A stretch of 64,000 nucleotides of DNA, taken from contig NZ_WAAU01000003.1 of the NCBI RefSeq assembly GCF_008806755.1, forward strand, positions 540,821 through 604,820, given 5' to 3'. Origin of the DNA: Tenacibaculum aiptasiae (GTDB taxonomy: Bacteria; Bacteroidota; Bacteroidia; Flavobacteriales; Flavobacteriaceae). Position numbers and translations under genes: made by a program. This document shows, in pieces, positions 44,207-53,175 of this stretch (position 1 is the first letter of the stretch; each line of letters starts with the position of its first letter). Under the pieces are notes generated by a model. It did no database searches. It saw nothing but the letters and a program-made list of their open reading frames with translations, and was not told where the DNA came from.

Positions 44207-47200
44207 ATGAGTACGAAGTTTACTGAATACAAAGGGCTTAATTTGCCAAATGTTGCTGAAGAAATCCTTAATTATTGGAAGGAAAACAACATTTTTGAAA
44301 AAAGTATAACTACACGTGATGACAACAAACCGTTCATATTTTTTGAAGGACCACCTTCTGCAAATGGTTTACCAGGGATTCACCATGCAATGGGACGTAC
44401 CATTAAAGATATTTTTTGCCGCTATAAAACATTAAAAGGATTTCAAGTTAAACGTAAAGCTGGATGGGATACTCATGGATTACCAGTTGAGTTAGGAGTA
44501 GAAAAAGAACTTGGAATTACTAAAGAAGATATTGGTACTAAAATTACAGTAGAAGAATACAACGTTGCTTGTAAAAAAGCTGTAATGAAGTATACAGATA
44601 TCTGGAATAACTTAACAGAAAAAATGGGTTATTGGGTAGATATGGAAGATCCATATGTAACCTATAAACCTAAATATATGGAAACAGTATGGTGGTTGTT
44701 AAAACAGATATACAACAAAGACTTGATGTACAAAGGGTACACAATTCAACCATATTCACCAAAAGCAGGAACTGGATTAAGTTCACATGAGGTAAATCAA
44801 CCAGGAGCTTATCAAGATGTTACAGATACTACAGTTGTAGCACAGTTTAAAGCAGTTAATGAAACTTTACCAAGTTTTTTAGAAAACAGAGGAGATATCC
44901 ATATCCTTGCATGGACTACAACTCCATGGACTTTACCAAGTAATACAGCTTTAACAGTTGGTCCAAAAATAGATTATGTATTAGTTAAAACATTTAATCA
45001 ATATACATTCGAGCCAATTCAAGTAATACTTGGAAAGCCATTAGTAGGAAAACAATTTGCAGGTAAAAAGTTTAAAGCGGTTGAAAATGAAGCAGATTTA
45101 GCTTCTTATAATGCAGGTGATAAACAAATACCTTATTGCGTTGTAGCGGAATGTAAAGGAGCAGACTTAGTAGGAATTAAATACGAGCAATTATTGCCGT
45201 ATGCGTTACCTTATGAAACACCAGAGCAGGCATTTAGAGTTATTCCTGGAGATTTTGTAACTACAGAAGACGGTACAGGTATTGTACATACTGCACCTAC
45301 ATTTGGTGCAGACGATGCTTTGGTAGCAAAAGATGCTGGAGTACCACCAATGTTGGTAAAAGATGCAAACGATAATTTAGTACCATTAGTAGATTTACAA
45401 GGGAAATTTACAAGAGATATGGGAGAGTTTGCAGGAATGTATGTTAAGAATGAGTATTATGCTGAAGGAGAAGCTCCAGAAAAATCTGTGGATGTACAAA
45501 TAGCAATCAAATTAAAAGAAGAAAATAAAGCTTTTAAAGTAGAAAAATATGTACATAGTTACCCACATTGTTGGAGAACAGATAAGCCAATTTTATATTA
45601 CCCGTTAGACTCTTGGTTTATCAAAGTAACTGATGTAAAAGAACGTATGTATTCTTTAAATGAAGAAATTAACTGGAAACCAGAAGCAACAGGAACAGGT
45701 CGTTTCGGTAATTGGTTAAAGAATGCAAACGATTGGAACTTATCGCGTTCACGTTTTTGGGGAATTCCATTACCAGTTTGGAGAACAGAAGATGGAAAAG
45801 AAGCGAAAATTATAGGTTCTATAGCTGAGTTGAAAGAAGAAATGCAGCGTTCTGTAGAAGCTGGTGTAATGACTGAGGATATTTTTGCTGATTTCGTATC
45901 AGGAGATATGTCTGAAGAAAATTATGACAAAGTAGATTTACATAAAAATGTAGTTGATAAAATTACATTAGTTTCAGATAGCGGTGAGCCTATGAAACGT
46001 GAATCAGACTTAATTGATGTTTGGTTTGATTCTGGTTCTATGCCGTATGCACAATGGCACTACCCATTTGAAAATAAAGAATTAGTAGAAGAAGGTTGGA
46101 AAACAGCCGATTTTATTGCTGAAGGAGTAGATCAAACTAGAGGTTGGTTCTATACACTTCATGCAATAGCTACTATGGTTTTTGATGATAAAGCATATAA
46201 AAATGTTGTGTCAAATGGATTAGTACTAGATAAGAATGGACAAAAAATGTCTAAACGTTTAGGAAATGGAGTTGATCCATTTGAAACATTAGATCAATAT
46301 GGTCCAGATGCTACTCGTTGGTACATGATATCAAATGCGAATCCATGGGATAACTTAAAGTTCGATTTAGACGGAATTACAGAGGTTAGCAGAAAGTTTT
46401 TCGGAACATTGTATAATACTTATTCATTCTTTAGTTTATATGCTAATATTGATAATTTCACCTACAGTGAAGAAGAGATAGCAATACAAGATAGACCAGA
46501 GATTGATCGTTGGATTTTATCAGAGTTAAATACATTGGTTCAAAAAGTAGATAAATTCTATGCAGAGTATGAACCAACAAAAGCAACAAGAGCAATTTCT
46601 GATTTTGTTCAAGATTACTTAAGTAACTGGTATGTTCGTTTATGTAGAAGGCGTTTTTGGAAAGGAGAATATGCTCAAGATAAAATTTCAGCATATCAAA
46701 CGTTATATACTTGTATGATTACGGTAGCTAAACTTGGATCGCCAGTAGCACCTTTCTTTATGGATAAATTATATAAAGATTTAATTAAGGCCACAGGAAC
46801 GGAAGGTTTTGAAAGTGTACATTTAGCAGAGTTTCCAAAATACAATGCAGATTTAGTTGATAAATCGTTAGAGCGTAAAATGGAAAATGCACAAACTATT
46901 TCTTCATTAGTTTTATCGTTAAGAGCTAAAGAAAAAATCAAAGTACGTCAGCCATTACAAAAAATAATGATTCCTGTATTGGGAGAAACTCAAAGGGAAG
47001 AAATTTTAGCTGTAGCAGATTTAATTAAATCTGAGGTAAATGTTAAGGAAATAGAGCTATTAGACGATGCTTCAGGTATTTTAGTTAAGCAAATTAAACC
47101 AAACTTTAAAGCCTTAGGACCTAAGTTCGGGAAAGATATGAAGTTGATTTCTAGTGAGATACAAAAATTTGGTCAAGAAGAAATAATTAAAATTGAAAAA

Positions 47201-47605
47201 GAAGGGAGTATTTCCATTGAAATTAATGATAAAATCATTAATTTAGAAACCGCTGATGTAGAGATTTCATCCAAAGATATCGAAGGTTGGTTGGTAGCAA
47301 ATGCTGAAGGTTTAACCGTAGCTTTAGATGTTACAATTAATGATGATTTACGTAAAGAAGGAGTTGCAAGAGAATTAATTAATAGAATTCAAAACGCACG
47401 TAAAGAGACCGGTTTAGATGTAACTGATAAAATAAAGTTAACAATTTTACAAGCTGCCGATTTAGAGAATTCGGTTATAGCAAATGAAAACTATATAAAA
47501 GCTGAAACATTAACAGATACGTTAGTTTTTGTTGATGATTTAAAGACTGGTACGGATATTGAATTCGATGCCATCAAAAGTAAAATGTTAATAGAAAAAA
47601 TATAG
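44207..47605 (+). CDS. ileS: Isoleucyl-tRNA synthetase, type 2, with altered HIGH motif (GIHH)
   Basis: A 1132-residue class I synthetase charging tRNA-Ile. The segment FFEGPPSANGLPGIHHAMGRTIKDI contains the signature motif at residues 57-60 as G-I-H-H instead of H-x-G-H. The KMSKR motif is at 680-684 (GQKMSKRLGN). WTTTPWTLPSNTAL marks the editing domain. The long eukaryote-like C-terminal part, with no zinc-binding Cys cluster, indicates type 2. The exchanged GxHH signature was described in type-2 IleRS enzymes hyper-resistant to mupirocin. First gene of the ileS-dksA cluster. Confidence 0.96.
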   Translation: MSTKFTEYKGLNLPNVAEEILNYWKENNIFEKSITTRDDNKPFIFFEGPPSANGLPGIHHAMGRTIKDIFCRYKTLKGFQVKRKAGWDTHGLPVELGVEKELGITKEDIGTKITVEEYNVACKKAVMKYTDIWNNLTEKMGYWVDMEDPYVTYKPKYMETVWWLLKQIYNKDLMYKGYTIQPYSPKAGTGLSSHEVNQPGAYQDVTDTTVVAQFKAVNETLPSFLENRGDIHILAWTTTPWTLPSNTALTVGPKIDYVLVKTFNQYTFEPIQVILGKPLVGKQFAGKKFKAVENEADLASYNAGDKQIPYCVVAECKGADLVGIKYEQLLPYALPYETPEQAFRVIPGDFVTTEDGTGIVHTAPTFGADDALVAKDAGVPPMLVKDANDNLVPLVDLQGKFTRDMGEFAGMYVKNEYYAEGEAPEKSVDVQIAIKLKEENKAFKVEKYVHSYPHCWRTDKPILYYPLDSWFIKVTDVKERMYSLNEEINWKPEATGTGRFGNWLKNANDWNLSRSRFWGIPLPVWRTEDGKEAKIIGSIAELKEEMQRSVEAGVMTEDIFADFVSGDMSEENYDKVDLHKNVVDKITLVSDSGEPMKRESDLIDVWFDSGSMPYAQWHYPFENKELVEEGWKTADFIAEGVDQTRGWFYTLHAIATMVFDDKAYKNVVSNGLVLDKNGQKMSKRLGNGVDPFETLDQYGPDATRWYMISNANPWDNLKFDLDGITEVSRKFFGTLYNTYSFFSLYANIDNFTYSEEEIAIQDRPEIDRWILSELNTLVQKVDKFYAEYEPTKATRAISDFVQDYLSNWYVRLCRRRFWKGEYAQDKISAYQTLYTCMITVAKLGSPVAPFFMDKLYKDLIKATGTEGFESVHLAEFPKYNADLVDKSLERKMENAQTISSLVLSLRAKEKIKVRQPLQKIMIPVLGETQREEILAVADLIKSEVNVKEIELLDDASGILVKQIKPNFKALGPKFGKDMKLISSEIQKFGQEEIIKIEKEGSISIEINDKIINLETADVEISSKDIEGWLVANAEGLTVALDVTINDDLRKEGVARELINRIQNARKETGLDVTDKIKLTILQAADLENSVIANENYIKAETLTDTLVFVDDLKTGTDIEFDAIKSKMLIEKI

Positions 47606-47609
47606 CGTT

Positions 47610-47987
47610 ATGGATGATATTAAAGTAAGATACTCTGACGGTGATCTACAAGAATTTAAAGAAATCATTTTAAAGAAAATAGAACACGCTGAAGAAGATT
47701 TAAGACTATTACAGGATTCATATAAAAATGGAGCCGACAACGGAACTGAAGATACTTCACCAACATTCAAGTCGTTTGAAGAAGGATCTGATACAATGGC
47801 AAAAGAAGCAAATATGCAATTAGCCATTCGTCAAGAAAAATTTATTCGTGATTTAAAAAATGCATTAATTCGTATTGAAAATAAAACATACGGAGTTTGT
47901 AGAGTTACAGGTAAATTAATTCAAAAAGAACGTTTAAAATTAGTTCCTCATGCAACTTTAAGCATAGAAGCTAAACGTAAACAATAA
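47610..47987 (+). CDS. TraR/DksA-family protein with degenerate zinc finger
   Basis: A 125-residue DksA-like protein: a coiled-coil region (LQEFKEIILKKIEHAEEDLRLLQDSY; FIRDLKNALIRIE) and a C-terminal zinc-finger fold (YGVCRVTGKLIQKERLKLVPHAT). Only one Cys remains where four are usual, so zinc is probably not bound in the classic way, as in many Bacteroidota members. DksA-type proteins bind RNA polymerase and modulate the stringent response. It follows ileS after 4 bases. Confidence 0.9.
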   Translation: MDDIKVRYSDGDLQEFKEIILKKIEHAEEDLRLLQDSYKNGADNGTEDTSPTFKSFEEGSDTMAKEANMQLAIRQEKFIRDLKNALIRIENKTYGVCRVTGKLIQKERLKLVPHATLSIEAKRKQ

Positions 47988-48007
47988 AAAAATATAAATA
48001 ATATATA

Positions 48008-48035
48008 AAGCCTCTATAAAAGAGGCTTTTTTTAT
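48008..48035 (+). terminator. Terminator after the DksA-like gene
   Basis: AAGCCTCT pairs with AGAGGCTT (loop ATAAA), followed by TTTTT. It ends right at the next start codon. Confidence 0.8.
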
Positions 48036-48683
48036 ATGAGAAACTTTTTAATATACATTTTCATATTTTCAAGCTTTTTAATTTTTTCACAGGAAAAGTT
48101 AATGAAACAGAAAAATATACAAGCAGAGGTAATAGAAATTATTACTGATGGGTTGGATGATGTTATTATAGATAATTCTTTAGAAGATAAATTAGAGGTA
48201 GTCCTATTAGATGAAAATCCAAATTCACATGCAATCCTGATAGAAGAAGATAGAGAAGAAGTTAAAATTAGATTTAAATTAAATTTTAAAGCCTTTGATA
48301 ATGGAGTTTTTAGGAAATATATAACGAAGCGTATAGAAAGAGCCAGTGCGGTTATAAGAGTTCCAAAAAACAAAAAAGTTATTGTTTACGGTAAGAGTGT
48401 TGGAGTAACATCAAAAAGCTACAAAGGAGATTTGTCTATTTTTATAGAAAAAGGAAATGTAAAATTAAACGAAGTACAAGGAGATGTTTTGGTAAAACTA
48501 TTCTTAGGAAATGTTTATGCAGAATTAAACAAAAACATAAGTTTAGATATAGAAACTACTAACGGAAAGTTTACTTTAAACAATAAAAAAATGAATAATA
48601 AATTTTATGAAAAGAAGGTAAATTCTAGCCCTAATTTTAAAGTAAAATCTATAAATGCTAATGTTATTCTAATAAGAGAATAA
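48036..48683 (+). CDS. Secreted DUF4097-like protein
   Basis: A 215-residue protein with a signal peptide (ends FLIFSQ). Its repeating short strands (VIVYGKSVGVTSKSYKGDLSIFIEKGNVKLNEVQGD; LFLGNVYAELNKNISLDIETTNGKFTLNN) resemble the DUF4097 / putative adhesin beta-helix. It starts directly after a terminator hairpin, and I see no clear promoter of its own. It sits between the DksA-like gene and lspA, which are usually close neighbours in flavobacteria. Function unknown. Confidence 0.7.
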   Translation: MRNFLIYIFIFSSFLIFSQEKLMKQKNIQAEVIEIITDGLDDVIIDNSLEDKLEVVLLDENPNSHAILIEEDREEVKIRFKLNFKAFDNGVFRKYITKRIERASAVIRVPKNKKVIVYGKSVGVTSKSYKGDLSIFIEKGNVKLNEVQGDVLVKLFLGNVYAELNKNISLDIETTNGKFTLNNKKMNNKFYEKKVNSSPNFKVKSINANVILIRE

Positions 48684-48699
48684 AAACCAATACTTTTCT

Positions 48700-48707
48700 T
48701 ATTTTTG
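48700..48707 (+). promoter_or_regulatory. -7 box of lspA
   Basis: TATTTTTG, a TAnnTTTG match, 19 bases before the lspA ATG. Confidence 0.5.
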
Positions 48708-48726
48708 TTGCTATTAAATTCTCAAA

Positions 48727-49308
48727 ATGTCTAAAAAAAATATAGCAATACTTACCGTAATTTTGGCAATATTAATTGACCAGATTAGTAAAATATATGT
48801 AAAAACTCATTTCCAATTAGGAGAAGAAGTAGTTGTGTTTAGCGATTGGTTTAAAATACATTTTACAGAGAATAACGGTATGGCTTGGGGTTTTGAGTTT
48901 GGAGGAAAAGCAGGAAAATTATTTTTAACACTGTTTAGAGTTGTTGCGGTATCAGGAATTATTTACTGGTTATGGCAAACTATAAAAAGACAAGCACATA
49001 CTGCAGTAGTAGTAGCCATATCATTAATTTTAGCAGGAGCCGTAGGTAATATTATCGATTCTGTTTTCTATGGAATAATTTTTGATTCATCATATCATAA
49101 TGTAGCAACATTGTTTTCAGATAAACCTTACGGAGAGTTATTTTATGGAAAAGTTGTAGATATGTTGTATTTCCCGATTTATGAGGGAGAAAATTTTACT
49201 TTTTTCAATGCAATATTCAATGGAGCTGATTCTTGGATAACCATTGGAGTAGCATTATTATTCTTATTTAACAAACAAGCATTTCCTAAAGAAGAAAAAG
49301 AAGCTTAG
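48727..49308 (+). CDS. lspA: Lipoprotein signal peptidase (signal peptidase II)
   Basis: A 193-residue inner-membrane aspartyl protease with four transmembrane segments that cleaves prolipoprotein signal peptides. It shows ILIDQISKIYVK, TENNGMAWGFEF, and the catalytic aspartates in GAVGNIIDSVFYG and KVVDMLYFP. It is longer than the E. coli enzyme because of an insert between the two aspartates, usual in Bacteroidota. The window encodes many lipoproteins that need it. Confidence 0.95.
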   Translation: MSKKNIAILTVILAILIDQISKIYVKTHFQLGEEVVVFSDWFKIHFTENNGMAWGFEFGGKAGKLFLTLFRVVAVSGIIYWLWQTIKRQAHTAVVVAISLILAGAVGNIIDSVFYGIIFDSSYHNVATLFSDKPYGELFYGKVVDMLYFPIYEGENFTFFNAIFNGADSWITIGVALLFLFNKQAFPKEEKEA

Positions 49309-49338
49309 TTTTTAAAATTATACTTATTACAGATTTTC

Positions 49339-49346
49339 TATATTTA
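49339..49346 (+). promoter_or_regulatory. -7 box before the DUF4230 gene
   Basis: TATATTTA, one base off TAnnTTTG, 15 bases before the ATG. Confidence 0.45.
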
Positions 49347-49361
49347 TAGAAAATAAAATCT

Positions 49362-49964
49362 ATGCGTCTCTTAAAGTACATTGCTGTTTTTTTATTAGGC
49401 TTTCTTATTGCTAAATTTTGGTATGAAAGAAAAGAAGAGAAACATCAACAAGAAGAAATAAAAGTAGTTTTAAACGGAATTCAAAACTTAAGCAAATTAG
49501 TAGTTTCAGAAGGGAATTTTTCTGAAATGTACAGTTATACAGACACAAAAAAATACTTTTATAATTATTTATCCTTCGAAAAAAAAGCAATGTTATCTGT
49601 CAATGCTAAAGTTGAAGTAGGCTATGATTTATCTAAATTAGATATTCAAATAGATAGTATTGCAAAACAAATAATTATCAATAAAATTCCTGAAGAAGAA
49701 ATAGTAATATCTCCAGATATAAAGTATTTCGATTTACAACAAAGTAAGTTTAATACTTTTTCAAAAGCTGAGTTGAATAAACTCACTGATAAATCAATCG
49801 AAAATATAAAATCAACCATAACGGTATCTAACTTACAAAAAGAAGCTAAAACACGCTTATTTGAAGAATTATCTAAATTATATCAGCTATCTCAAATATA
49901 TAATTGGGAGGTAATAGATAATACCAATTCTAAAATAAGAGAAGCTATTTTAATTAAAGATTAG
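49362..49964 (+). CDS. DUF4230-family membrane-anchored protein
   Basis: A 200-residue protein with an N-terminal transmembrane anchor (LLKYIAVFLLGFLIAKFWY) and one DUF4230 domain (about 38-195; KLVVSEGNFSEMYSYTD; KAMLSVNAKVEVGYDLSKLDIQ; RLFEELSKLYQLSQIYNWEV). The function of the family is unknown. Its end overlaps the convergent YeeE/YedE-type gene by 4 bases. Confidence 0.85.
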   Translation: MRLLKYIAVFLLGFLIAKFWYERKEEKHQQEEIKVVLNGIQNLSKLVVSEGNFSEMYSYTDTKKYFYNYLSFEKKAMLSVNAKVEVGYDLSKLDIQIDSIAKQIIINKIPEEEIVISPDIKYFDLQQSKFNTFSKAELNKLTDKSIENIKSTITVSNLQKEAKTRLFEELSKLYQLSQIYNWEVIDNTNSKIREAILIKD

Positions 49965-50383
49965 TTAGGAAGTTTGTTACTTAATAGCCCATAAATAAAA
50001 GCACCCAACATAGCACCAATAAGAACTATTAAAATTGGTAATATTCCATGGCCAATTAATACAAAAATTGGAGCGGGGCAAGCTCCTGCTAAAGCCCATC
50101 CTAAACCAAAAATAGTACCGCCAATTATAGTTCTAATAAAACCTTTTTTCTTTTCTTTTACCGTAATTTGATTCCCTAAGTAATCTTTGATAGTCCCTTT
50201 TTTAAAGAAGTGCATTAAAATTAAAGAAATTCCTACAGCAGAACCTATAATTCCATACATATGGAAAGATTGGAATTTAAACATTTCATAAATTCTATAC
50301 CATGAAATAGCTTCAGATTTGGTTAAAACAATTCCGAAGAAAACACCGAGTAATAAAAATTTTAAATTCTTCATCTTATCCAA
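49961..50383 (-). CDS. YeeE/YedE-type sulfur transporter, half protein B
   Basis: A 140-residue membrane protein with four hydrophobic segments. The YeeE/YedE signature is IFGLGWALAGACPAPIFVLIGHG, with its conserved Cys. YeeE-type proteins take up thiosulfate or related sulfur compounds. Here the transporter is split over two genes, as in many Bacteroidota; the other half lies directly upstream with an 8-base overlap. Confidence 0.9.
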   Translation of the reverse strand: MDKMKNLKFLLLGVFFGIVLTKSEAISWYRIYEMFKFQSFHMYGIIGSAVGISLILMHFFKKGTIKDYLGNQITVKEKKKGFIRTIIGGTIFGLGWALAGACPAPIFVLIGHGILPILIVLIGAMLGAFIYGLLSNKLPN

Positions 50384-50936
50384 AAATTAAAGGAAATAAA
50401 ATCCATGTCATTAATAAACCACCAATAAAAAAACCAATTACAGCAATTAACGATGGTAATTGTAAACTACTCAAACCTGTTATTGCATGACCAGAAGTAC
50501 AACCTCCAGCGTATCGAGTACCAAAACCAATAAAAATACCAGCAACAAGTAATATTATAAAACCTTTTAAAGTAAGCATGCTTTCAATGCTAAAGATTTC
50601 ATTAGGAACAAAAGAATTACCAGCGTTAGAAAAACCTAAATCGGATAAATCTTTTACAGTATCTGGATTCAAATCAATAGTAGTCGTAGTAGATAAATAA
50701 TTTACAGCGACATATCCTCCGATAATTAATCCAACAATAAAAACAAGTGCCCAATCACGCTCTTTCCAATCTTTTTTAAAGTAATCAGATATCTTTCCTG
50801 CACCTGCAATGGTACACATCGTTTCTAAGTTAGTAGATATACCAAAGTTTTTACCAAAATAGAAAAAGAAAAAAAGAACTAAAGCAATTAAAGGGCCAGA
50901 GACATACCATGCCCATGGTTGAAATAAAATATCCAT
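50376..50936 (-). CDS. YeeE/YedE-type sulfur transporter, half protein A
   Basis: A 186-residue membrane protein with about five hydrophobic segments and the signature GIFIGFGTRYAGGCTSGHAITGLS containing the conserved Cys. It should pair with the next gene (8-base overlap) to form the full sulfur transporter. Its start overlaps the stop of the Kdo transferase gene (TAATG), so the three may be translationally coupled. Confidence 0.9.
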   Translation of the reverse strand: MDILFQPWAWYVSGPLIALVLFFFFYFGKNFGISTNLETMCTIAGAGKISDYFKKDWKERDWALVFIVGLIIGGYVAVNYLSTTTTIDLNPDTVKDLSDLGFSNAGNSFVPNEIFSIESMLTLKGFIILLVAGIFIGFGTRYAGGCTSGHAITGLSSLQLPSLIAVIGFFIGGLLMTWILFPLIFG

Positions 50937-52174
50937 TATAATATGTTTTTAATATAATTTAAAATGGCTTTTGTAGCTCCAATATTGTCTTTAATGTATT
51001 TATGATTCGTGTTCCCCATTTGCTCCCTTAGTTTTTTATCATTCTTTAACGTGGTAAAAATACTAGAAAAATCTTCATTGTTTGTAACAATTGTAACACT
51101 CTTCAAATCAAGTAAGTCAGTGGCTTCATTGAATTTCTTGTATTTTTTTCCACCAAATACTACAGGAATACCATAAGTAGCAGGTTCTAAAATATTGTGA
51201 AGCCCAGTAGCTAAACCACCACCAACATAAGCAACATCCGCATAGGAATAGATTTTGGTTAAGAGGCCAATAGTATCAATAATAAAGACTTGATATTCAG
51301 GTAGATTTAAGTTGTCTTTTTTAGAAAACAATACAGATTTTTTATGAATAGACTTTTGTAATTCTAAAATTTGCTTTTCGTTTATATTATGAGGCGCAAT
51401 GATAAATTTTTCACTATCATCAGCAAAGTTATTAATATAGTTTACCAGTAGCTTTTCATCCTCTTTCCATGTACTTCCTGCTACTACTGTGTAATGGTTG
51501 TTTTGAAATTCAGAAATAAAATCTATAGAATTGTCTTGCTTTAGTATATCGTATACTCTATCAAAACGAGTATCGCCAGCAATGGTACTATTGTTAAGGT
51601 TTATAGAAGATAATAATTGTTTTGATATTTCATTTTGAACAAAAAAGTGATTGAAAGCTTTTAGTTTTTTTCTTGTAAAACTACCATACCATTTAAAAAA
51701 TGATTGTTTCTTTCTAAAAATACCAGAAATTAAAATAGTGTGTATTTCTTGCTTTTTTAATTCAGATAATAGGTTTGGCCAGAATTCATATTTAATAATA
51801 ATAGCAATTTCTGGGTGTACTTGATTGATAAACTTCCTAACGTTAGCTTTTGTATCAAGGGGTAAATAACAAACTACATCGGCAAGTTTATAGTTTTTTC
51901 TGATTTCATAACCAGAAGGAGAAAAAAATGTAACAACAATTTTATGGTTTACATATTGCTTTTTTAATTCTTCAATAATGGGTCTACCTTGTTCAAATTC
52001 TCCTAATGAGGCAGCGTGAAACCAAACAACTTTATCAGAAGAGCTAATACTGTTAAGCTTACTGAATGTTTCTTTTCTACCATTAACAAAAAGCCTTATT
52101 TTTTTATTAAATAAGGCAATAAGAGGCAGTATGATTGATGCTTTAAAAAGCAATAAGTTATAGAGCAAATTCAT
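50936..52174 (-). CDS. waaA: 3-deoxy-D-manno-octulosonic acid (Kdo) transferase
   Basis: A 412-residue glycosyltransferase adding Kdo to lipid A precursors in LPS synthesis. It has an N-terminal membrane segment and the motifs FHAASLGEFEQGRPIIE (catalytic Glu region), TFFSPSGYEIRK, IIIKYEFWPN, VAGSTWKEDE, and AYVGGGLATGLHNILEPATYGIPVVFG. Length and motifs match WaaA (KdtA). It is followed at once by the sulfur transporter pair. Confidence 0.95.
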   Translation of the reverse strand: MNLLYNLLLFKASIILPLIALFNKKIRLFVNGRKETFSKLNSISSSDKVVWFHAASLGEFEQGRPIIEELKKQYVNHKIVVTFFSPSGYEIRKNYKLADVVCYLPLDTKANVRKFINQVHPEIAIIIKYEFWPNLLSELKKQEIHTILISGIFRKKQSFFKWYGSFTRKKLKAFNHFFVQNEISKQLLSSINLNNSTIAGDTRFDRVYDILKQDNSIDFISEFQNNHYTVVAGSTWKEDEKLLVNYINNFADDSEKFIIAPHNINEKQILELQKSIHKKSVLFSKKDNLNLPEYQVFIIDTIGLLTKIYSYADVAYVGGGLATGLHNILEPATYGIPVVFGGKKYKKFNEATDLLDLKSVTIVTNNEDFSSIFTTLKNDKKLREQMGNTNHKYIKDNIGATKAILNYIKNIL

Positions 52175-52203
52175 ACTGCGAATCTATGAAATAAAAAAGA
52201 AAG

Positions 52204-53064
52204 TTATTTTTTATTATGGTTTATAGCTTTTAATAGTAATGAACATTTAGCGATATAGCCATAGTCTGACGATTTACTTTCTTTAGCAGCCTTTAAACAT
52301 TTTGTAGCTCCTTCTTTAGCTATATCGTTTTTCTTTAAAACATGAGCTAATTCAGCTTTGTAATATACATACCAAAAAGCACTAGGTCTTAGTTCAACAG
52401 CTTTACTAAACCATTTAAAGGCAGTTTCTAAATCTTTATTTTTTAAATAATAATATTGAGCAGCGTCAAAATATGTTTGAGCTTTTACAGGAGTTTCAGA
52501 ATTGATTATCTTTTCATTTATTTGATTCTGTATAATTGCATCAGAATCTACATTGACAGGAATAATAACTTTTGAGTTTTCCCAAGTAATGAATAGGTCA
52601 GCACCATTTACAGTAAATTTTTCAAAACCTATTTGTAAAGTTTCCACAAGGCATTGAGTTTTTATTACAGGAACAGTAAAGCGAATTAAATCGTTAGCTT
52701 TTTGATAGCCACCAGCTCCCCATAAGTTACTTTTTTTATGAATAATAATGGTCCATTCTTTTGTGTCTGGAATTGTATATAAACCATAAGTTCCAGCTGG
52801 TATTTTATGATTAGCAAATGATACCTCTTTGCTTACGGTAATTTTTGTAGAAGCATTGGCTCCTGTTCTCCATAGTTTTTTATAGGGAATTAAAGCTCCA
52901 AAGATTTCTCTATTATTTCGGCTTGGTTGCCCATATTCAAGAGTAAAATTGGCTAAGCCCACTTGTTGTTTGGTTATAATTTTAGGGCTTAAGCTAGGTT
53001 TTTCAATTTGAGAAAAACTATGTAGAGTAAGAAATAGAAATAAAGTTAAAATGCTATTTTTCAT
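52204..53064 (-). CDS. Secreted DUF2911-family protein with C-terminal TPR
   Basis: A 286-residue protein with a signal peptide (ends LHSFSQ). The DUF2911 domain covers about 20-175 (LEYGQPSRNNREIFGALIPYKKLWRTGANASTKI; PAGTYGLYTIPD; WTIIIHKKSNLWGAGGY). The C-terminal part is TPR-like (YFDAAQYYYLKNKDLETAFKWFSKAVEL). The family is common in Bacteroidota and of unknown function. It lies 29 bases upstream of waaA on the same strand. Confidence 0.88.
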   Translation of the reverse strand: MKNSILTLFLFLTLHSFSQIEKPSLSPKIITKQQVGLANFTLEYGQPSRNNREIFGALIPYKKLWRTGANASTKITVSKEVSFANHKIPAGTYGLYTIPDTKEWTIIIHKKSNLWGAGGYQKANDLIRFTVPVIKTQCLVETLQIGFEKFTVNGADLFITWENSKVIIPVNVDSDAIIQNQINEKIINSETPVKAQTYFDAAQYYYLKNKDLETAFKWFSKAVELRPSAFWYVYYKAELAHVLKKNDIAKEGATKCLKAAKESKSSDYGYIAKCSLLLKAINHNKK

Positions 53065-53131
53065 GATTAAGTTATTTTATTGAAAAATAGACGTGAAAAA
53101 CGTTAGAAGATTACAATAAAATTAAGGGTAT

Positions 53132-53166
53132 AAAAAAAGGCTAATGAAAATTCATTAACCTTTTTA
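53132..53166 (-). terminator. Terminator after accC
   Basis: The hairpin AAAAAGGCTAATGAA / TTCATTAACCTTTTT (one mismatch) runs on the minus strand into CCTTTTTTTA, just past the accC stop. Confidence 0.8.
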
Positions 53167-53175
53167 TTTTTATAT

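Noticed and set aside
47610..47987. Possible broken dksA gene, because the zinc finger has only one Cys
   Set aside because: The frame is intact, the length is normal and loss of Cys ligands is common in Bacteroidota homologues, so it is not a pseudogene.
49961..50936. Possible frameshift splitting a single YeeE/YedE gene
   Set aside because: The two halves overlap by 8 bases, each has its own start and complete membrane segments, and the split form is usual in Bacteroidota.
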